Below, in pieces: positions 35,228-44,376 of a DNA stretch of 64,000 nucleotides (position 1 is the first letter of the stretch; each line of letters opens with the position of its first letter). Below the pieces are notes generated by a model. It worked only from the letters and a program-made list of their open reading frames with translations, searched no databases and was not told where the DNA came from. Origin of the DNA: an uncultured Verrucomicrobiales bacterium (GTDB lineage Bacteria > Verrucomicrobiota > Verrucomicrobiia > Verrucomicrobiales > DEV007); assembly GCA_913058215.1 (NCBI GenBank), contig CAJXQE010000004.1, positions 1-64,000 of the forward strand. The letters are read 5' to 3'. The translations under genes and the position numbers were made by a program.

Positions 35228-36632
35228 GATTGGGTTCATGGCCCTGTTTCATGAAGCCCTCAGCTTTAGCAACAATGTCAGGAAGCTCTTTGGCGAGATT
35301 GTTTTCCTCTCCAATGTCGGATTTCAAGTCATAGAGTTCAGTCTCCCCGGTGAAAATCGGTTTTCGAATGGCTTTCCACTTTCCAAACCGGACAGCCTGC
35401 TTGCTGCCTTTTTCGTAGAATTCCCAGTAGAGAAACTCAGGGGATTTCTGCGAATCAGGCGCTCCTTTCAGGCTGGGGGCGAAACTTACGGATTGAGTGT
35501 TTTTCGGCACATCTACTCCAGCCAGATCGCAGGCGGTCGCCATGAAATCTGCGAATGAAGCGGGATGAGCTGATTCGCTTCCGGCTTTGATAGTTCCGGG
35601 CCACCAGGCGACAGTGGGAACCCGGATTCCTCCTTCAGTGAGATCGCGCTTCATTCCGCGGAGGGGACCGTTGGCATCAAAGAAATCCGGATCATTTCCT
35701 CCTTCACGATGGTGTCCGTTGTCGGAACTGAAAATCACCAGGGTATTTTTAGCATTTCCGGTCTTCTCCAGCGTTTTCACAATGCGTCCGACATCTCTAT
35801 CCATGCGTGAAATCATTGCGGCTTGTCCTTTGTTAGGATCTGACCAGTCTTTACTTTCGTAAATTCCGTAGTCGGGAACCTCCTGGCCGTCTCCGAGGAA
35901 TCGACCTGCTTCGTTGTTGGCATGAGGGATCGTCAGCGCCATGTAGAGAAAGAATGGTTTTTCCTTTTTTGATTGGTTTTCGAGCCAGGCAACTGCTTCG
36001 TCTGCAATGAGATCGTGGGAGTAATCCATTTTGCTATCCGATGCAGCGAAACCGGCCCCGTCATCCACGAGGTCACGCCCCTTACGTTTTTCCAGCCATT
36101 CGGGTGAATATACATTCCTCAGTTTTACGACCTCTTCATTTCTAACAAGGAAAGTTGGATAATAATTGTGGGCGTGCCGCTGGTTGAGATATCCATAGAA
36201 ATAGTCGAACCCTTGTTTGTTGGGATGGCCGGTGGATTTGAGTTCGCCGAGTCCCCATTTCCCAATGAGAGCCGTGGAATAGCCGGCTTCTTTCAATTTT
36301 TTAGCAACAGTGATATCTGATGGTCTCAGGGTTTGCGTTTCGGCAGCGCCATTTCCACGAACCCAGGTATGGCCGGTATCCTGGCCCGTCATGAGAACGC
36401 TTCTGGACGGAGCACAAACGGTGGATCCTGCGTAGAAGTCGGTCAGACGCATTCCCTCTGCAGCGAGTTTATCGATTTCGGGCGTCTTGATTTTATCCTG
36501 ACCGAAACAGCCGACATCCCCGTAGCCCAGATCATCTGAGAGAATGAAAATAATGTTTGGCTTATCCGCAGCAGATAGAAGAGACAGTCCGAGACTGAGC
36601 GCCGTAGAAATAAGGATGCTGGTGAATCTCAT
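35184..36632 (-). CDS. Formylglycine-dependent sulfatase
   Basis: The 482-residue secreted protein has a signal peptide (MRFTSILISTALSLGLSLLSA) and the type I sulfatase fold: calcium-binding SDDLGYGDVG near residue 32 and the formylglycine motif CAPSR (Cys73), then FSSDNGHHREGG. It hydrolyses a sulfate ester, probably on a sulfated sugar, after Cys73 is converted by a maturase not seen here. The C-terminus is very basic (RSPKQKKKQ). ATG 36632 is used because it starts the signal peptide. Its 3' end overlaps ispH tail to tail. Substrate unknown. Confidence 0.93.
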   Translation of the reverse strand: MRFTSILISTALSLGLSLLSAADKPNIIFILSDDLGYGDVGCFGQDKIKTPEIDKLAAEGMRLTDFYAGSTVCAPSRSVLMTGQDTGHTWVRGNGAAETQTLRPSDITVAKKLKEAGYSTALIGKWGLGELKSTGHPNKQGFDYFYGYLNQRHAHNYYPTFLVRNEEVVKLRNVYSPEWLEKRKGRDLVDDGAGFAASDSKMDYSHDLIADEAVAWLENQSKKEKPFFLYMALTIPHANNEAGRFLGDGQEVPDYGIYESKDWSDPNKGQAAMISRMDRDVGRIVKTLEKTGNAKNTLVIFSSDNGHHREGGNDPDFFDANGPLRGMKRDLTEGGIRVPTVAWWPGTIKAGSESAHPASFADFMATACDLAGVDVPKNTQSVSFAPSLKGAPDSQKSPEFLYWEFYEKGSKQAVRFGKWKAIRKPIFTGETELYDLKSDIGEENNLAKELPDIVAKAEGFMKQGHEPNPNWKVRSPKQKKKQ

Positions 36633-36681
36633 TTCAAAACTTCGATTAGGGTCTGTCGGTAGCAAGTCGAAAAACGTTCTT

Positions 36682-37095
36682 TCAGTTCCCGTTCATTGCC
36701 TTCCAATAGTCTTCATACGCGTTCCTGAGAAACCATTCCAGAGTCCATGATTCAGAGGAAAGGATTCTCGAAGCGGTATTCGACGAAACGGCATAGGTCT
36801 CTGCTGCAATGATTTCACCTTTCAAAGTGCTTACTTCAACTTCCGTTCTGAAATAGAATTGGTCTTCGTAGGCATCGAGTGATCGAAGGGTTTCGGGGGC
36901 GATTTTGTGAAGCAGCCGGCCGGGAACGATATCCTGATTCTTACCGGTATGCGTGATCGCAGGGAAGCTCGCATTTTTCACTTTGCGGATGGAGTAACCC
37001 GGAAGCGATCCTTCCTCGTTTTCAGGAAAGGTGTCCGATGTCACAAGCGTCCAGATCTGAGGCACGAGTAAAGTTCCGTAGACAAACAGGTTCAT
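36682..37095 (-). CDS. Gamma-glutamylcyclotransferase-like (AIG2 family) protein
   Basis: The 137-residue protein begins MNLFVYGTLLVPQIW, the YGTL motif that opens the AIG2/GGCT fold, followed by LPGYSIRKV, FPAITHTG and VPGRLLHKIAPETLRSLDAYED, where the final Glu is the usual catalytic acid. Members release pyroglutamate from gamma-glutamyl amines; the exact substrate is unknown. I start at ATG 37095, since the longer frame adds 22 residues before the first core strand. It lies 49 bases upstream of the sulfatase start on the same strand. Confidence 0.8.
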   Translation of the reverse strand: MNLFVYGTLLVPQIWTLVTSDTFPENEEGSLPGYSIRKVKNASFPAITHTGKNQDIVPGRLLHKIAPETLRSLDAYEDQFYFRTEVEVSTLKGEIIAAETYAVSSNTASRILSSESWTLEWFLRNAYEDYWKAMNGN

Positions 37096-37170
37096 AGGGA
37101 GGGCAAAGAATAGCATTGATCCAGGGACTGAGGACTTGATTTTGTCGGGTCGACCCTTCATCCTCTAAAG

Positions 37171-37629
37171 GTGGAGACTCATTTAAAAAGGCGGGATTTC
37201 GTCGTCGTGATAGTTTGCGGTCTGTCGATGCTTTTTGCCGGATGCAAAGGGCTGCCGAAAAATCAGGAGAAGCAGAACGAAGCTTCGCAATCGGGAGACA
37301 ATGGAACAGGTCTTTCAGCACCGATGAAAATTCCTGTGGGAAGCGTTCTTTCAGTTCATCCGGAAGGCGGGTTTGCTTTGATCAAGTCATCGCGTTCGAA
37401 TTCCATTGAGCCCGGGACAAGTATTTCAACATTTGATTCGACGGGAGGTCAGACCAGCTCGCTTCAAGTCAGCAATGCTCGTAAGGGTCCTTTTCTTACC
37501 GCAGATATCATTTCCGGCAACCCGACGCGGGGCGATCAGGCGGTGATGGATTTCGTCCTCGACAGGGAACCCAGTCCAGACGAAGAGGCTGACCCGGTCG
37601 CTGGCGACGATATCCAAGTGCTGGAATAG
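37171..37629 (+). CDS. Small lipoprotein of unknown function
   Basis: The 152-residue protein starts at GTG 37171 and has a lipoprotein signal (RRDFVVVIVCGLSMLFAGC; lipobox FAGC near residue 25). A Ser/Gln/Asn-rich linker leads to a small beta domain (about residues 53-125) with the pattern PVGSVLSVHPEGGFALIKSS, resembling SH3-like or FlgT-like barrels. The C-terminus is acidic. No family is assigned. It is divergent from the AIG2-like gene. Confidence 0.65.
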   Translation: METHLKRRDFVVVIVCGLSMLFAGCKGLPKNQEKQNEASQSGDNGTGLSAPMKIPVGSVLSVHPEGGFALIKSSRSNSIEPGTSISTFDSTGGQTSSLQVSNARKGPFLTADIISGNPTRGDQAVMDFVLDREPSPDEEADPVAGDDIQVLE

Positions 37630-37691
37630 TTGTACGAATGCCCTTGCCGGGAAGTGATTGCACTCCTCGTGTTCTAAGGGGCGGTTTTCAC

Positions 37692-39227
37692 TTATTCGCG
37701 AATAGGCACTTGAGGCCTGGTCACATTCCCCCGATTCACACCCGTGGGTTTGTCCTCATCATAGCTCTTATTGCTCACCGGCATTTGTGCGCCGACAGAC
37801 TTTCTCCAGTCGTTCAGGCGACTGAGGAGTTCCGATGTAATAGCTTCTTCAGTTTTGGCGCGATTGTTGTCCTCGTGAATGTCGCCCTCGAGATTGTAGA
37901 GCTCAATCCCGCCGTCGGTATGTCGCTCAATCAGTTTCCACCCTCTTGCCAGAACTGCGCTGTAAGGCTGAGCTCCCATCGAATGGTAGTGTGGGTAATG
38001 CCAGTAAATCGCATCGCGCTCCATGGTGGAATCAGGATTCTCAATTAGACCAGTCAGAGATACTCCATCGAGAAGCTCTTGATCGAACTCATCCGGATAA
38101 GAGACATCAAGTGCTTCCATGATCGTTGGAAGAAAATCCATCGAGATCAGCGCTTCTTTACACTCGGCACCTTTCGCTCCCTTCTCAGGCCATTTGATAA
38201 TCGTCGGAATCCGAACGCCTCCCTCATAGATCCCACCCTTGCCCTGGCGTAGCGGATGGTTGTCCGTTGCCTGTGGACGCAGGCCCCCATTGTCCGAGGT
38301 GAAAATTACCATGGTGCTGTCATCGGCATTGATATCTTTCAGCTTGGTCAGAATTGTCCCCACGGCTTCGTCGACACTTTCCACCATAGCCGCATACTTC
38401 ACATTGTTGTGCCGCACCTTTGGATTCCTTTTTAATTTGGCTTCATATTTCGCAAGCAAGTCGGGGCGTCCCATCAAAGGCGTGTGAACATTGTAAAAGG
38501 AGAAATACATGAAAAACGGGGATCCATTCTTTTGAAATTCATCGAGGACACGGACACCTTCTCTGGCCAGTCTATCTGTTAGATACTCTCCCTCTCCGCC
38601 ACCTTTCGGGAGGGTTTTGAAAATAGTATTCTGTTTCCGGACATCGATGGTTTTCCCTCTTCCGTAAGGCCAGAAATAGCTCGGGGGCGCTCCATGTTCA
38701 TTGCCGCCAATGTTGATATCAAATCCCTGGCTTTCCGGGTAAAACTCAGGGTCAGGATTGTCGGTTCCCCCTTTTCCACTGCGGTCGCGGTGGGTGAGGT
38801 GCCACTTTCCCAGATGAACCGACTGGAATCCTGATGGCTTCAACAACTCCGGGATTGTCAGGTGGCGATGTTCCAGAACTTTCGTCCAATCAGGAATCGT
38901 TAAAGGTGTGTTCACAAAAGGATGGCCCGGAATAAAGTCGGTGACATGAAGCCGTGCCGGATTTTGTCCGGTAAGAAGAGCGGCCCGGGTGGGGGAGCAG
39001 ACAGTGCAGGCAGCATAGGCACTGGTGAACTTCACTCCCTCCGTTGCCAGCTTGTCGATGTTCGGAGTTTCGTAAAAGTCGCTCCCGAAACAGCCCAGGT
39101 CGGTCCATCCAAGATCATCGACTAAAAAGACGATAGCATTTTTAGTTTCAGCACCGGGAGACCTGTGCGTGACAAAAACGATCGTGGTGATCAAGATGAG
39201 CCGGAGCCAATGTCTGAGAATATTCAT
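37692..39227 (-). CDS. Formylglycine-dependent sulfatase
   Basis: The 511-residue protein has a signal peptide (MNILRHWLRLILITTIVFV) and the sulfatase core: FLVDDLGWTDLGCFGSDFYETPNID, formylglycine motif CSPTR with Cys77, and FTSDNGGLRPQATDNHPLRQGKGGIYEGG, a pattern typical of exo-acting sulfatases. ATG 39227 is chosen at the signal peptide; the open frame extends about 160 codons further upstream, but that part reads antisense to the glycosidase gene. Its start is only 24 bases from the divergent glycosidase start, suggesting joint control of sulfated glycan breakdown. Substrate unknown. Confidence 0.92.
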   Translation of the reverse strand: MNILRHWLRLILITTIVFVTHRSPGAETKNAIVFLVDDLGWTDLGCFGSDFYETPNIDKLATEGVKFTSAYAACTVCSPTRAALLTGQNPARLHVTDFIPGHPFVNTPLTIPDWTKVLEHRHLTIPELLKPSGFQSVHLGKWHLTHRDRSGKGGTDNPDPEFYPESQGFDINIGGNEHGAPPSYFWPYGRGKTIDVRKQNTIFKTLPKGGGEGEYLTDRLAREGVRVLDEFQKNGSPFFMYFSFYNVHTPLMGRPDLLAKYEAKLKRNPKVRHNNVKYAAMVESVDEAVGTILTKLKDINADDSTMVIFTSDNGGLRPQATDNHPLRQGKGGIYEGGVRIPTIIKWPEKGAKGAECKEALISMDFLPTIMEALDVSYPDEFDQELLDGVSLTGLIENPDSTMERDAIYWHYPHYHSMGAQPYSAVLARGWKLIERHTDGGIELYNLEGDIHEDNNRAKTEEAITSELLSRLNDWRKSVGAQMPVSNKSYDEDKPTGVNRGNVTRPQVPIRE

Positions 39228-39251
39228 TTCAACCAAGCTACGAGCACCGCT

Positions 39252-41459
39252 ATGAAGCGAAAAGTAAAAAAGGCAATCCTCCTGGCGATGTTTGTTGCTG
39301 TCTGTCCGGCAAAAGCGGAACTGCCGCCCTTTTCCGGAGGCGCTCCCTTGTCGGAAAGTACCTGTTCGGATCCTGCAATTATAGATGTGGAACCCATTCC
39401 TCCCGGAGATTTCTGGAAGAATTATCTCATCATGATCTGGCAGTTCAAAACCAGCGCAGTGAGAGATGTTAAGCTGTATGAGGAGGCCGGTTTTCACGGT
39501 TTTCATATCGACCGTGGGGCGGGTCAGGGGGATAAGGTTCAGTTCGCTTCCGAGAATAATTTCCCCTACTACGTGGATCACCTTGCTGACAAAGGAATTC
39601 TCCACCTCACTGAGAGAACAGGCGTCGATCAAGTTTTGAAGAAGCGTGAACTGGTGGCTCGACCGAATAGTCTCGCCCGAAGCGATATCCTGGCGGAGTT
39701 GAAAGGACACATCGAAAAGAATATTGAAGTGACCAAAAAGGGGCCGGTTGTGGCGTATTCATTTGATGATGAGATTTCCCTGGGTTCTTTCAATTCCCCT
39801 GCAGAAGTAGACGCATCTCCGGAGTCAGTGGCCCTCTTTCGCAAGTGGCTTGAGCGGAAATACATTTCTATCCAAAGTCTCAATCAGTCCTGGGGAACGA
39901 ACCTGGGAAATTTCGAAGAAGCCGGGCCGGTCTCCTTCGAGGGAATTCGAAAAGCACATTCCAGCGGTCCCTTTCGGAACTGGAAATTGGCACAGTGGAT
40001 GGATTGGAGGTCCTATATGGACAGTCAGTTTGCTTCCGTCCTTGGAGAACTAAGCCGCTATTCCAACTCGATCGATCCCACGACCCCGGCAGGATTTGTT
40101 GGCGGACAGACCCCTTCAGCTTTTGGTGGATTCGACTACGAAAAGCTATGTCGTTCGGTGCAGTTCATGGAGTCCTACGATATTGGAGGGACCAATGAAA
40201 TTCTTCGATCGTTCTGGAATGGACCGGAAAGGCGCCCGTTTGTGCAAACCTGGTTCAGCACGGGGAATCAAAAGAAGGACAGCTGGTTTCTCTGGTACTA
40301 TCTCGTGCACGGAAATCGTGGGATGATCGCCTGGCCGGACACAGGAGGAAAAACGGGCTCATGGTTTCAAGAGGGAAAGGGACTGCTTCCCCATTTGAAG
40401 GAGCTGGCTCCAACAAGCCGGGAGGTTCAAGGCCCTGTATCGAAGTCGTTCCTTTCGACGAAAGCCACATTCGATTCCGATCCCATCGCGGTTTATTACT
40501 CGATGCCATCTGTACGAGCGTCCTGGGTGACAGATGTCATACCACATGGTGGAACCTGGCCGAATCGCTCTTCCAGTCTGGATAATCGATGCCAGTCCGC
40601 TGCCAAAAATCGTGTTGCCTGGTTCAAGCTCCTCGAAGATTGCGGTTATCAGTATCAGGTCGTTTCGTCTGCTCAGGTTTCGGAGGATCACTTGGTTCAG
40701 AACGGCTATCGTGTCCTGATTTTGAACCGGGCTCTTTGTTTATCTGATAACGAGATCGATTCAATTCAGCGATTTGTTGATGCCGGTGGGACCCTTGTAG
40801 CAGATCATTGGACGGGCCTGTTGGATGAAAATGGAAATGGTCGGAACTCGACTGCCACTATAGACCGACTCTTTGGAATCGAGAGGAAACCGCTTAGCGG
40901 ATACTTTGGAAGTGATATTTTGTGCGAGCTAAACGGAGAGAAATACAAGGAACCCTATTTGCAGCGCCTGGAATATGAGAAAGCGAAGCGTGTCGACGGG
41001 ATCGTCCTTGTTGGCGAAACCGAGAGCGATGGCTCAAGTCGGAAGAACGTCCACTTTCTCGACCTTTCGCCGCTGGAATATTTCGACAACGAATGGAGGA
41101 ACGGACCGGGAGGAGATGCCTGGAGGAAATTGCTGAGCGATATTCTCGCGAAAGCCGACCTCACCCCTCGTGCTGAAGTTTATCAGGCAGGAGTCAGGAT
41201 TCCGACAGCTGAAGTTCTCCATTGGAAAAATGAAGGGAAGCGAGTGCTTGCCGTTGTCATGAATCCGGTCCGGGAGGGGAGCATCACTTCAGCCGGGGCG
41301 GTGATCGGAGTTACCGGGGAGCCCTTTGAAGCGGAAATCCGATTTCCCAAGCCCCGGGCAAACATCAAAAACCTCCGCACGGGAAAATCGCTTCCAGATG
41401 GAAATTCAGTCCATCTGGAATGGCGACCGTGGGAGGCTTTGGTGATTCAAACTGACTGA
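39252..41459 (+). CDS. Secreted GH42-like (beta-galactosidase-type) glycoside hydrolase
   Basis: The 735-residue protein has a signal peptide (MKRKVKKAILLAMFVAVCPAKA). The N-terminal half looks like a TIM barrel of the GH42 type: AGFHGFHIDRGAG, VVAYSFDDEISLGSF (candidate acid/base region near residue 177), the long segment FRNWKLAQWMDWRSYMDSQF and MESYDIGGTNEILRSFW. A later region resembles the GH42 trimerisation domain (YRVLILNRALCLSDNEIDSIQRFVDAGGTLVAD). It probably cleaves a galactose-like sugar outside the cytoplasm, fitting the divergent sulfatase. The subfamily is uncertain. ATG 39252 is used since it begins the signal peptide. Confidence 0.75.
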   Translation: MKRKVKKAILLAMFVAVCPAKAELPPFSGGAPLSESTCSDPAIIDVEPIPPGDFWKNYLIMIWQFKTSAVRDVKLYEEAGFHGFHIDRGAGQGDKVQFASENNFPYYVDHLADKGILHLTERTGVDQVLKKRELVARPNSLARSDILAELKGHIEKNIEVTKKGPVVAYSFDDEISLGSFNSPAEVDASPESVALFRKWLERKYISIQSLNQSWGTNLGNFEEAGPVSFEGIRKAHSSGPFRNWKLAQWMDWRSYMDSQFASVLGELSRYSNSIDPTTPAGFVGGQTPSAFGGFDYEKLCRSVQFMESYDIGGTNEILRSFWNGPERRPFVQTWFSTGNQKKDSWFLWYYLVHGNRGMIAWPDTGGKTGSWFQEGKGLLPHLKELAPTSREVQGPVSKSFLSTKATFDSDPIAVYYSMPSVRASWVTDVIPHGGTWPNRSSSLDNRCQSAAKNRVAWFKLLEDCGYQYQVVSSAQVSEDHLVQNGYRVLILNRALCLSDNEIDSIQRFVDAGGTLVADHWTGLLDENGNGRNSTATIDRLFGIERKPLSGYFGSDILCELNGEKYKEPYLQRLEYEKAKRVDGIVLVGETESDGSSRKNVHFLDLSPLEYFDNEWRNGPGGDAWRKLLSDILAKADLTPRAEVYQAGVRIPTAEVLHWKNEGKRVLAVVMNPVREGSITSAGAVIGVTGEPFEAEIRFPKPRANIKNLRTGKSLPDGNSVHLEWRPWEALVIQTD

Positions 41460-41507
41460 ACAGCGGTGATTCGGCAGACTAAGAGAGCAGAACCGTCGAG
41501 TGTATCC

Positions 41508-41834
41508 CTATTCAACAAGCTTCGCCAGTTGGGCGGGGGCAGCGAGTCCGGTGTGACGGAGAACTTCTTCACCATCGCGGAACACGATCATTGTAGGAAT
41601 CGATCTGATACCCAGTTTTTCCGCAATCCCGGGTTCGTCCGTGATGTTCACCTTCGCAACAGTGACTCCCTTGGGCTCACTGTCGGCAAACTGTTCCAAA
41701 ATCGGAAGTTGTTGCATGCACGGTCCGCACCAGGGGGCCCAGAAATCGACGAGATAGGTGTCGCCATTTCCAATCTCTGAATCAAACGTCGAGGTCGTTA
41801 AGGTTTTGATTTTACTAGTGGTTGTTTCACTCAT
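41508..41834 (-). CDS. Thioredoxin
   Basis: The 108-residue protein is a complete thioredoxin with the active site WAPWCGPC (Cys36, Cys39), the LVDFWA strand before it and the cis-Pro region IRSIPTMIVFRDGEEV. It has no signal peptide, so it acts in the cytoplasm as a disulfide reductase. It is a stand-alone gene, convergent with the glycosidase (48 bases between stops). Confidence 0.94.
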   Translation of the reverse strand: MSETTTSKIKTLTTSTFDSEIGNGDTYLVDFWAPWCGPCMQQLPILEQFADSEPKGVTVAKVNITDEPGIAEKLGIRSIPTMIVFRDGEEVLRHTGLAAPAQLAKLVE

Positions 41835-42144
41835 GCACCTTTAGACGCCTGTTCTAAAAATTCCTTTCAGCGATGGAGCGAGTCCAATTGAATAGCTTCA
41901 AAGTCGTAAATTTCATACAAACGAGTAAGGTATACTGTTGATGCTTATCAGGATTTTTATATCGGGAGATCATTCCCCCAAGGGAGAATTCGGACCAGTT
42001 GGAGGTCCGGCCGTGCGAATTCGCATCAATTCAAGCGGTTCAGGTCCTGAAAATAGGGATCAGAATCAACTATCCAACCTTTGCAGAAATCCAAAAAAGA
42101 GTGATATTACTAGAAACACTGTAATTACTAATAAGCACAGACTC
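41835..42144. other. Intergenic region between thioredoxin and the GTPase operon
   Basis: This 310-base divergent region probably carries both promoters. It holds one clear hairpin, CGGACC (41991-41996) with GGTCCG (42004-42009), flanked by two copies of GAATTC (41986-41991 and 42017-42022) that could extend the stem. Two copies of ATTACTA lie 20 bases apart (within 42105-42130). The + strand is open in frame with the next gene from 41938, but that translation (Asn/Ser/Gly/Pro-rich, no family character) does not look coding. Confidence 0.4.
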
Positions 42145-42465
42145 ATGAATGACGATAGTCAAAACGGAGAAGACACCCATCAGAATCTCGACTCAGGTCG
42201 CGAAGAAGAGAGCCGTGTCGGAAAAATTCGCGATCTACTCTTTGGAGAGCAGATGGTGGGATATGATGAGCGATTCGCCGGATTGGAGCGTGCCCTAAAC
42301 GAGAAGGTCGATGCCCTGAGAGAATCAGTGGAGAAACAACTCGAAGAGGTTCGTCGGGAACTTGGAGAGCGTTCTGACAATATCGAGCGGGATGCGGTAA
42401 AACGTGATCGCCTTGCCACAAAACTCGAGAATCTGGCGGCATCTCTTCGTGACCGCTCAGAGTAG
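42145..42465 (+). CDS. Coiled-coil protein at the head of the GTPase operon
   Basis: The 106-residue protein is highly charged and helical. After a polar N-terminus, the stretch KIRDLLFGEQMVGYDERFAG opens a continuous coiled coil with heptads such as LERALNEKVDALRESVEKQL to the C-terminus. Proteins with this LLFGEQ-coil pattern occur next to OmpA-like membrane proteins and Ras-like GTPases in other bacteria, which fits the next genes. ATG 42145 is used. Role unknown; perhaps an adaptor for the GTPase or membrane protein. Confidence 0.7.
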   Translation: MNDDSQNGEDTHQNLDSGREEESRVGKIRDLLFGEQMVGYDERFAGLERALNEKVDALRESVEKQLEEVRRELGERSDNIERDAVKRDRLATKLENLAASLRDRSE

Positions 42466-42519
42466 AGGGGCTTCCTGAATTATTCCGCGCATTTCTTGCG
42501 GATTTGCAAACTAGACTCG

Positions 42520-43887
42520 ATGAAAGCAAGCGCCAGCGAGACAGAAAGGCTTGAGACCATCAAGACCTTGTTGCTCGATGATGAGTTGCAGGAAATTGAG
42601 CGTCTCCGGAAGCGGATCAAAAAGTACGAAAAGGGGGACAAGGACAGGATCAAGAAAAATCTGTCGATGGCCCTGCGTGAGCTGAGCGCAGACGATGAGA
42701 GTGGATTTCACGAATTAACAGAGGCTCTTCAACCGGGCACGGAAGCTGCGATCACCCGAAGCGTGGTCGAGGACAAAAGCCGAATGTCGCGGGCATTGTT
42801 CCCCGTAATGGGGCCGGCGATTCGCGATTATGTTTCGGAAATGTTTCGAAATCTTGCTGAGGAGTTGAACGAAACAATTCGAAATACGACTTCGTTGGAG
42901 CGGATAAAATGGCGTTTTCAGGCGCGCATGGCAGGAAAGCCGTTTGCTGAGTATGTGATGCTGAAAACAGCAAACTACAAAGTGGAGCGAATCCTTTTGA
43001 TTGATCGTGAGTCCGGAATTTTGATCGATCAGGTTTCGAGAGGAGATGATGACGGTAATGCTGATCTGATGTCAGGAATGCTCACTGCGATTCGCAGCTT
43101 TGTTCGGGATTCATTCGCGGATCATACGGATCCAGACAAGGAGAATGAGTTGAACCGGTTTTCCTACGGGGATCATCAGGTTCTAATCGAAGGGGGACCT
43201 GATATGATTCTTGCTGCGGTGGTAGAGGGTGTCGCTCAGGCTGCCTTGCGCGAGAAACTACGCGAGGTTCTCGAAAATATTCATCAAAGGAAGAATCCCT
43301 GGATTGGTGATGCAAAAGAAGACGAAGGGGAGAGCGAATCGGAAAAGGACGATGTCTACGACCGCAAGGAATTGATGCGCCCTGCCTTGATTGAGAATCA
43401 GTCTGGTTCTCAGGAAGGAGGTGGCGGACTCTGGAGGTTCTGGTTACTCTTTGGCGTGATCGTAGCGGTTTTGGGAGGATGGATCGCATTAAAATACACA
43501 AAAGCTTATGCCTGGAGTGAGTTTATAACTGCTCTGGATAAAGAACCGGGTATCCAGGTTACGGCACACAAATCGTGGGACGAGATTCATGGATTGAGAG
43601 ATCCTCTCGCGGCGTCCCCTGCGGAGATTGGTGAAATTTTTAAAGTCTACCAGGAGGATGTCACTTTTGAATTTGAGCCCTTTCAATCTCTCGACCCGAT
43701 CATTTCGGCTAAACGCGGCACGACTGATATCTCGAGAATTCAAACAGGGCTGGCGGCTGCTCAGTTCGAACTGGCTCGACAGGAGAAAGAGTTTCAGAAG
43801 AAGCTGGAAGAAGCGGCAGCAAAACAGCGAAAACTTGCCAGTGAGGTCATCGCGAGCCGCTTTGGGCATCTTGAGCAAGTGAAGTGA
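42520..43887 (+). CDS. N-terminal part of a single-pass OmpA-family protein, ended by an in-frame UGA
   Basis: The 455-residue product has a long cytoplasmic N-terminal domain with the conserved runs SRALFPVMGPAIRDYVSEM, KWRFQARMAGKPFAEYVML and MSGMLTAIRSFVRDSF, then one membrane helix (WRFWLLFGVIVAVLGGWIAL, about residues 305-325) and a periplasmic part. Relatives I recall end in an OmpA-like domain. Here a TGA at 43885-43887 stops the chain after GHLEQVK, yet the same frame continues straight on (NLRGEELAVFGLAPYPEY...) into that domain. A single TGG-to-TGA change, a sequencing error or readthrough would explain it. ATG 42520 is used. Confidence 0.85.
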   Translation: MKASASETERLETIKTLLLDDELQEIERLRKRIKKYEKGDKDRIKKNLSMALRELSADDESGFHELTEALQPGTEAAITRSVVEDKSRMSRALFPVMGPAIRDYVSEMFRNLAEELNETIRNTTSLERIKWRFQARMAGKPFAEYVMLKTANYKVERILLIDRESGILIDQVSRGDDDGNADLMSGMLTAIRSFVRDSFADHTDPDKENELNRFSYGDHQVLIEGGPDMILAAVVEGVAQAALREKLREVLENIHQRKNPWIGDAKEDEGESESEKDDVYDRKELMRPALIENQSGSQEGGGGLWRFWLLFGVIVAVLGGWIALKYTKAYAWSEFITALDKEPGIQVTAHKSWDEIHGLRDPLAASPAEIGEIFKVYQEDVTFEFEPFQSLDPIISAKRGTTDISRIQTGLAAAQFELARQEKEFQKKLEEAAAKQRKLASEVIASRFGHLEQVK

Positions 43888-43986
43888 AATCTGAGAGGGG
43901 AAGAGCTGGCGGTATTCGGTCTGGCACCCTATCCAGAGTATCAACAAATCCTGGACCTTCCGCGGCAGTTGCCATCACTGGGAAAA

Positions 43987-44376
43987 ATGGACACCTCCAA
44001 ATTGAAGAATGCGAACGAGGAGAATATCAAGGAGCTCCTCGCGAAGATCGAAAAATCCCCGCTCCTATACGACTCCGGTGAGGTCCTTCCCAAAGATGCG
44101 GTCGCCGGTGTCTCATCACTGGCCGCTCTCGTCAAAGAATTGAGAAATGAAGGATCGCTCCTTGGAAGGGAGTATCGGTTTAAGGTCACTGCTTATCCAT
44201 TGATAGGTGCGAAGTCGGATGCAAACCGGACCCAGATCAAGGCCAGGGCAGAGGCGATTATGACCCGACTGGTTCTCAACGGGGTTGATCGCAATAGTCT
44301 CGATGTCGAAATTTCCACGCACGAAGATCAGGCCGGGAGTGGCGTGAAGATCATTCCCGAGTTAGTTTCGGAGTGA
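43987..44376 (+). CDS. OmpA-like C-terminal half, in frame with the upstream membrane protein
   Basis: The coding signal really begins at 43888, directly after the UGA, and is in the same frame as the upstream gene; the first ATG is 43987 (a TTG lies at 43969). The segment 43888-43986 reads as a BON-like strand pattern (LRGEELAVFGLAPYPEYQQI) and the rest as an OmpA-like domain: LLYDSGEVLPKDAVAGVSSL, then NRTQIKARAEAIMTRLVLNGV, matching the N-x-x-L-S-x-x-R-A helix. The Asp normally binding diaminopimelate is not evident, while the Arg is. As a separate cytoplasmic fragment it would make little sense. The stop abuts the GTPase start. Confidence 0.65.
   Translation: MDTSKLKNANEENIKELLAKIEKSPLLYDSGEVLPKDAVAGVSSLAALVKELRNEGSLLGREYRFKVTAYPLIGAKSDANRTQIKARAEAIMTRLVLNGVDRNSLDVEISTHEDQAGSGVKIIPELVSE

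Noticed and set aside
39228-39710. Extended N-terminus of the second sulfatase
   Set aside because: The signal peptide begins at 39227; the further upstream frame is antisense to the glycosidase gene.
41938-42144. In-frame N-terminal extension of the coiled-coil protein
   Set aside because: The added 69 residues are low-complexity with no family pattern and contain hairpin sequence; the ATG at 42145 fits the family start.
43885-43887. UGA as selenocysteine or as Trp by an altered genetic code
   Set aside because: No convincing hairpin of bacterial SECIS type follows, the family has no known selenocysteine, and many other genes here end in TGA (for example tyrA and ctaD), so a global reassignment is excluded.
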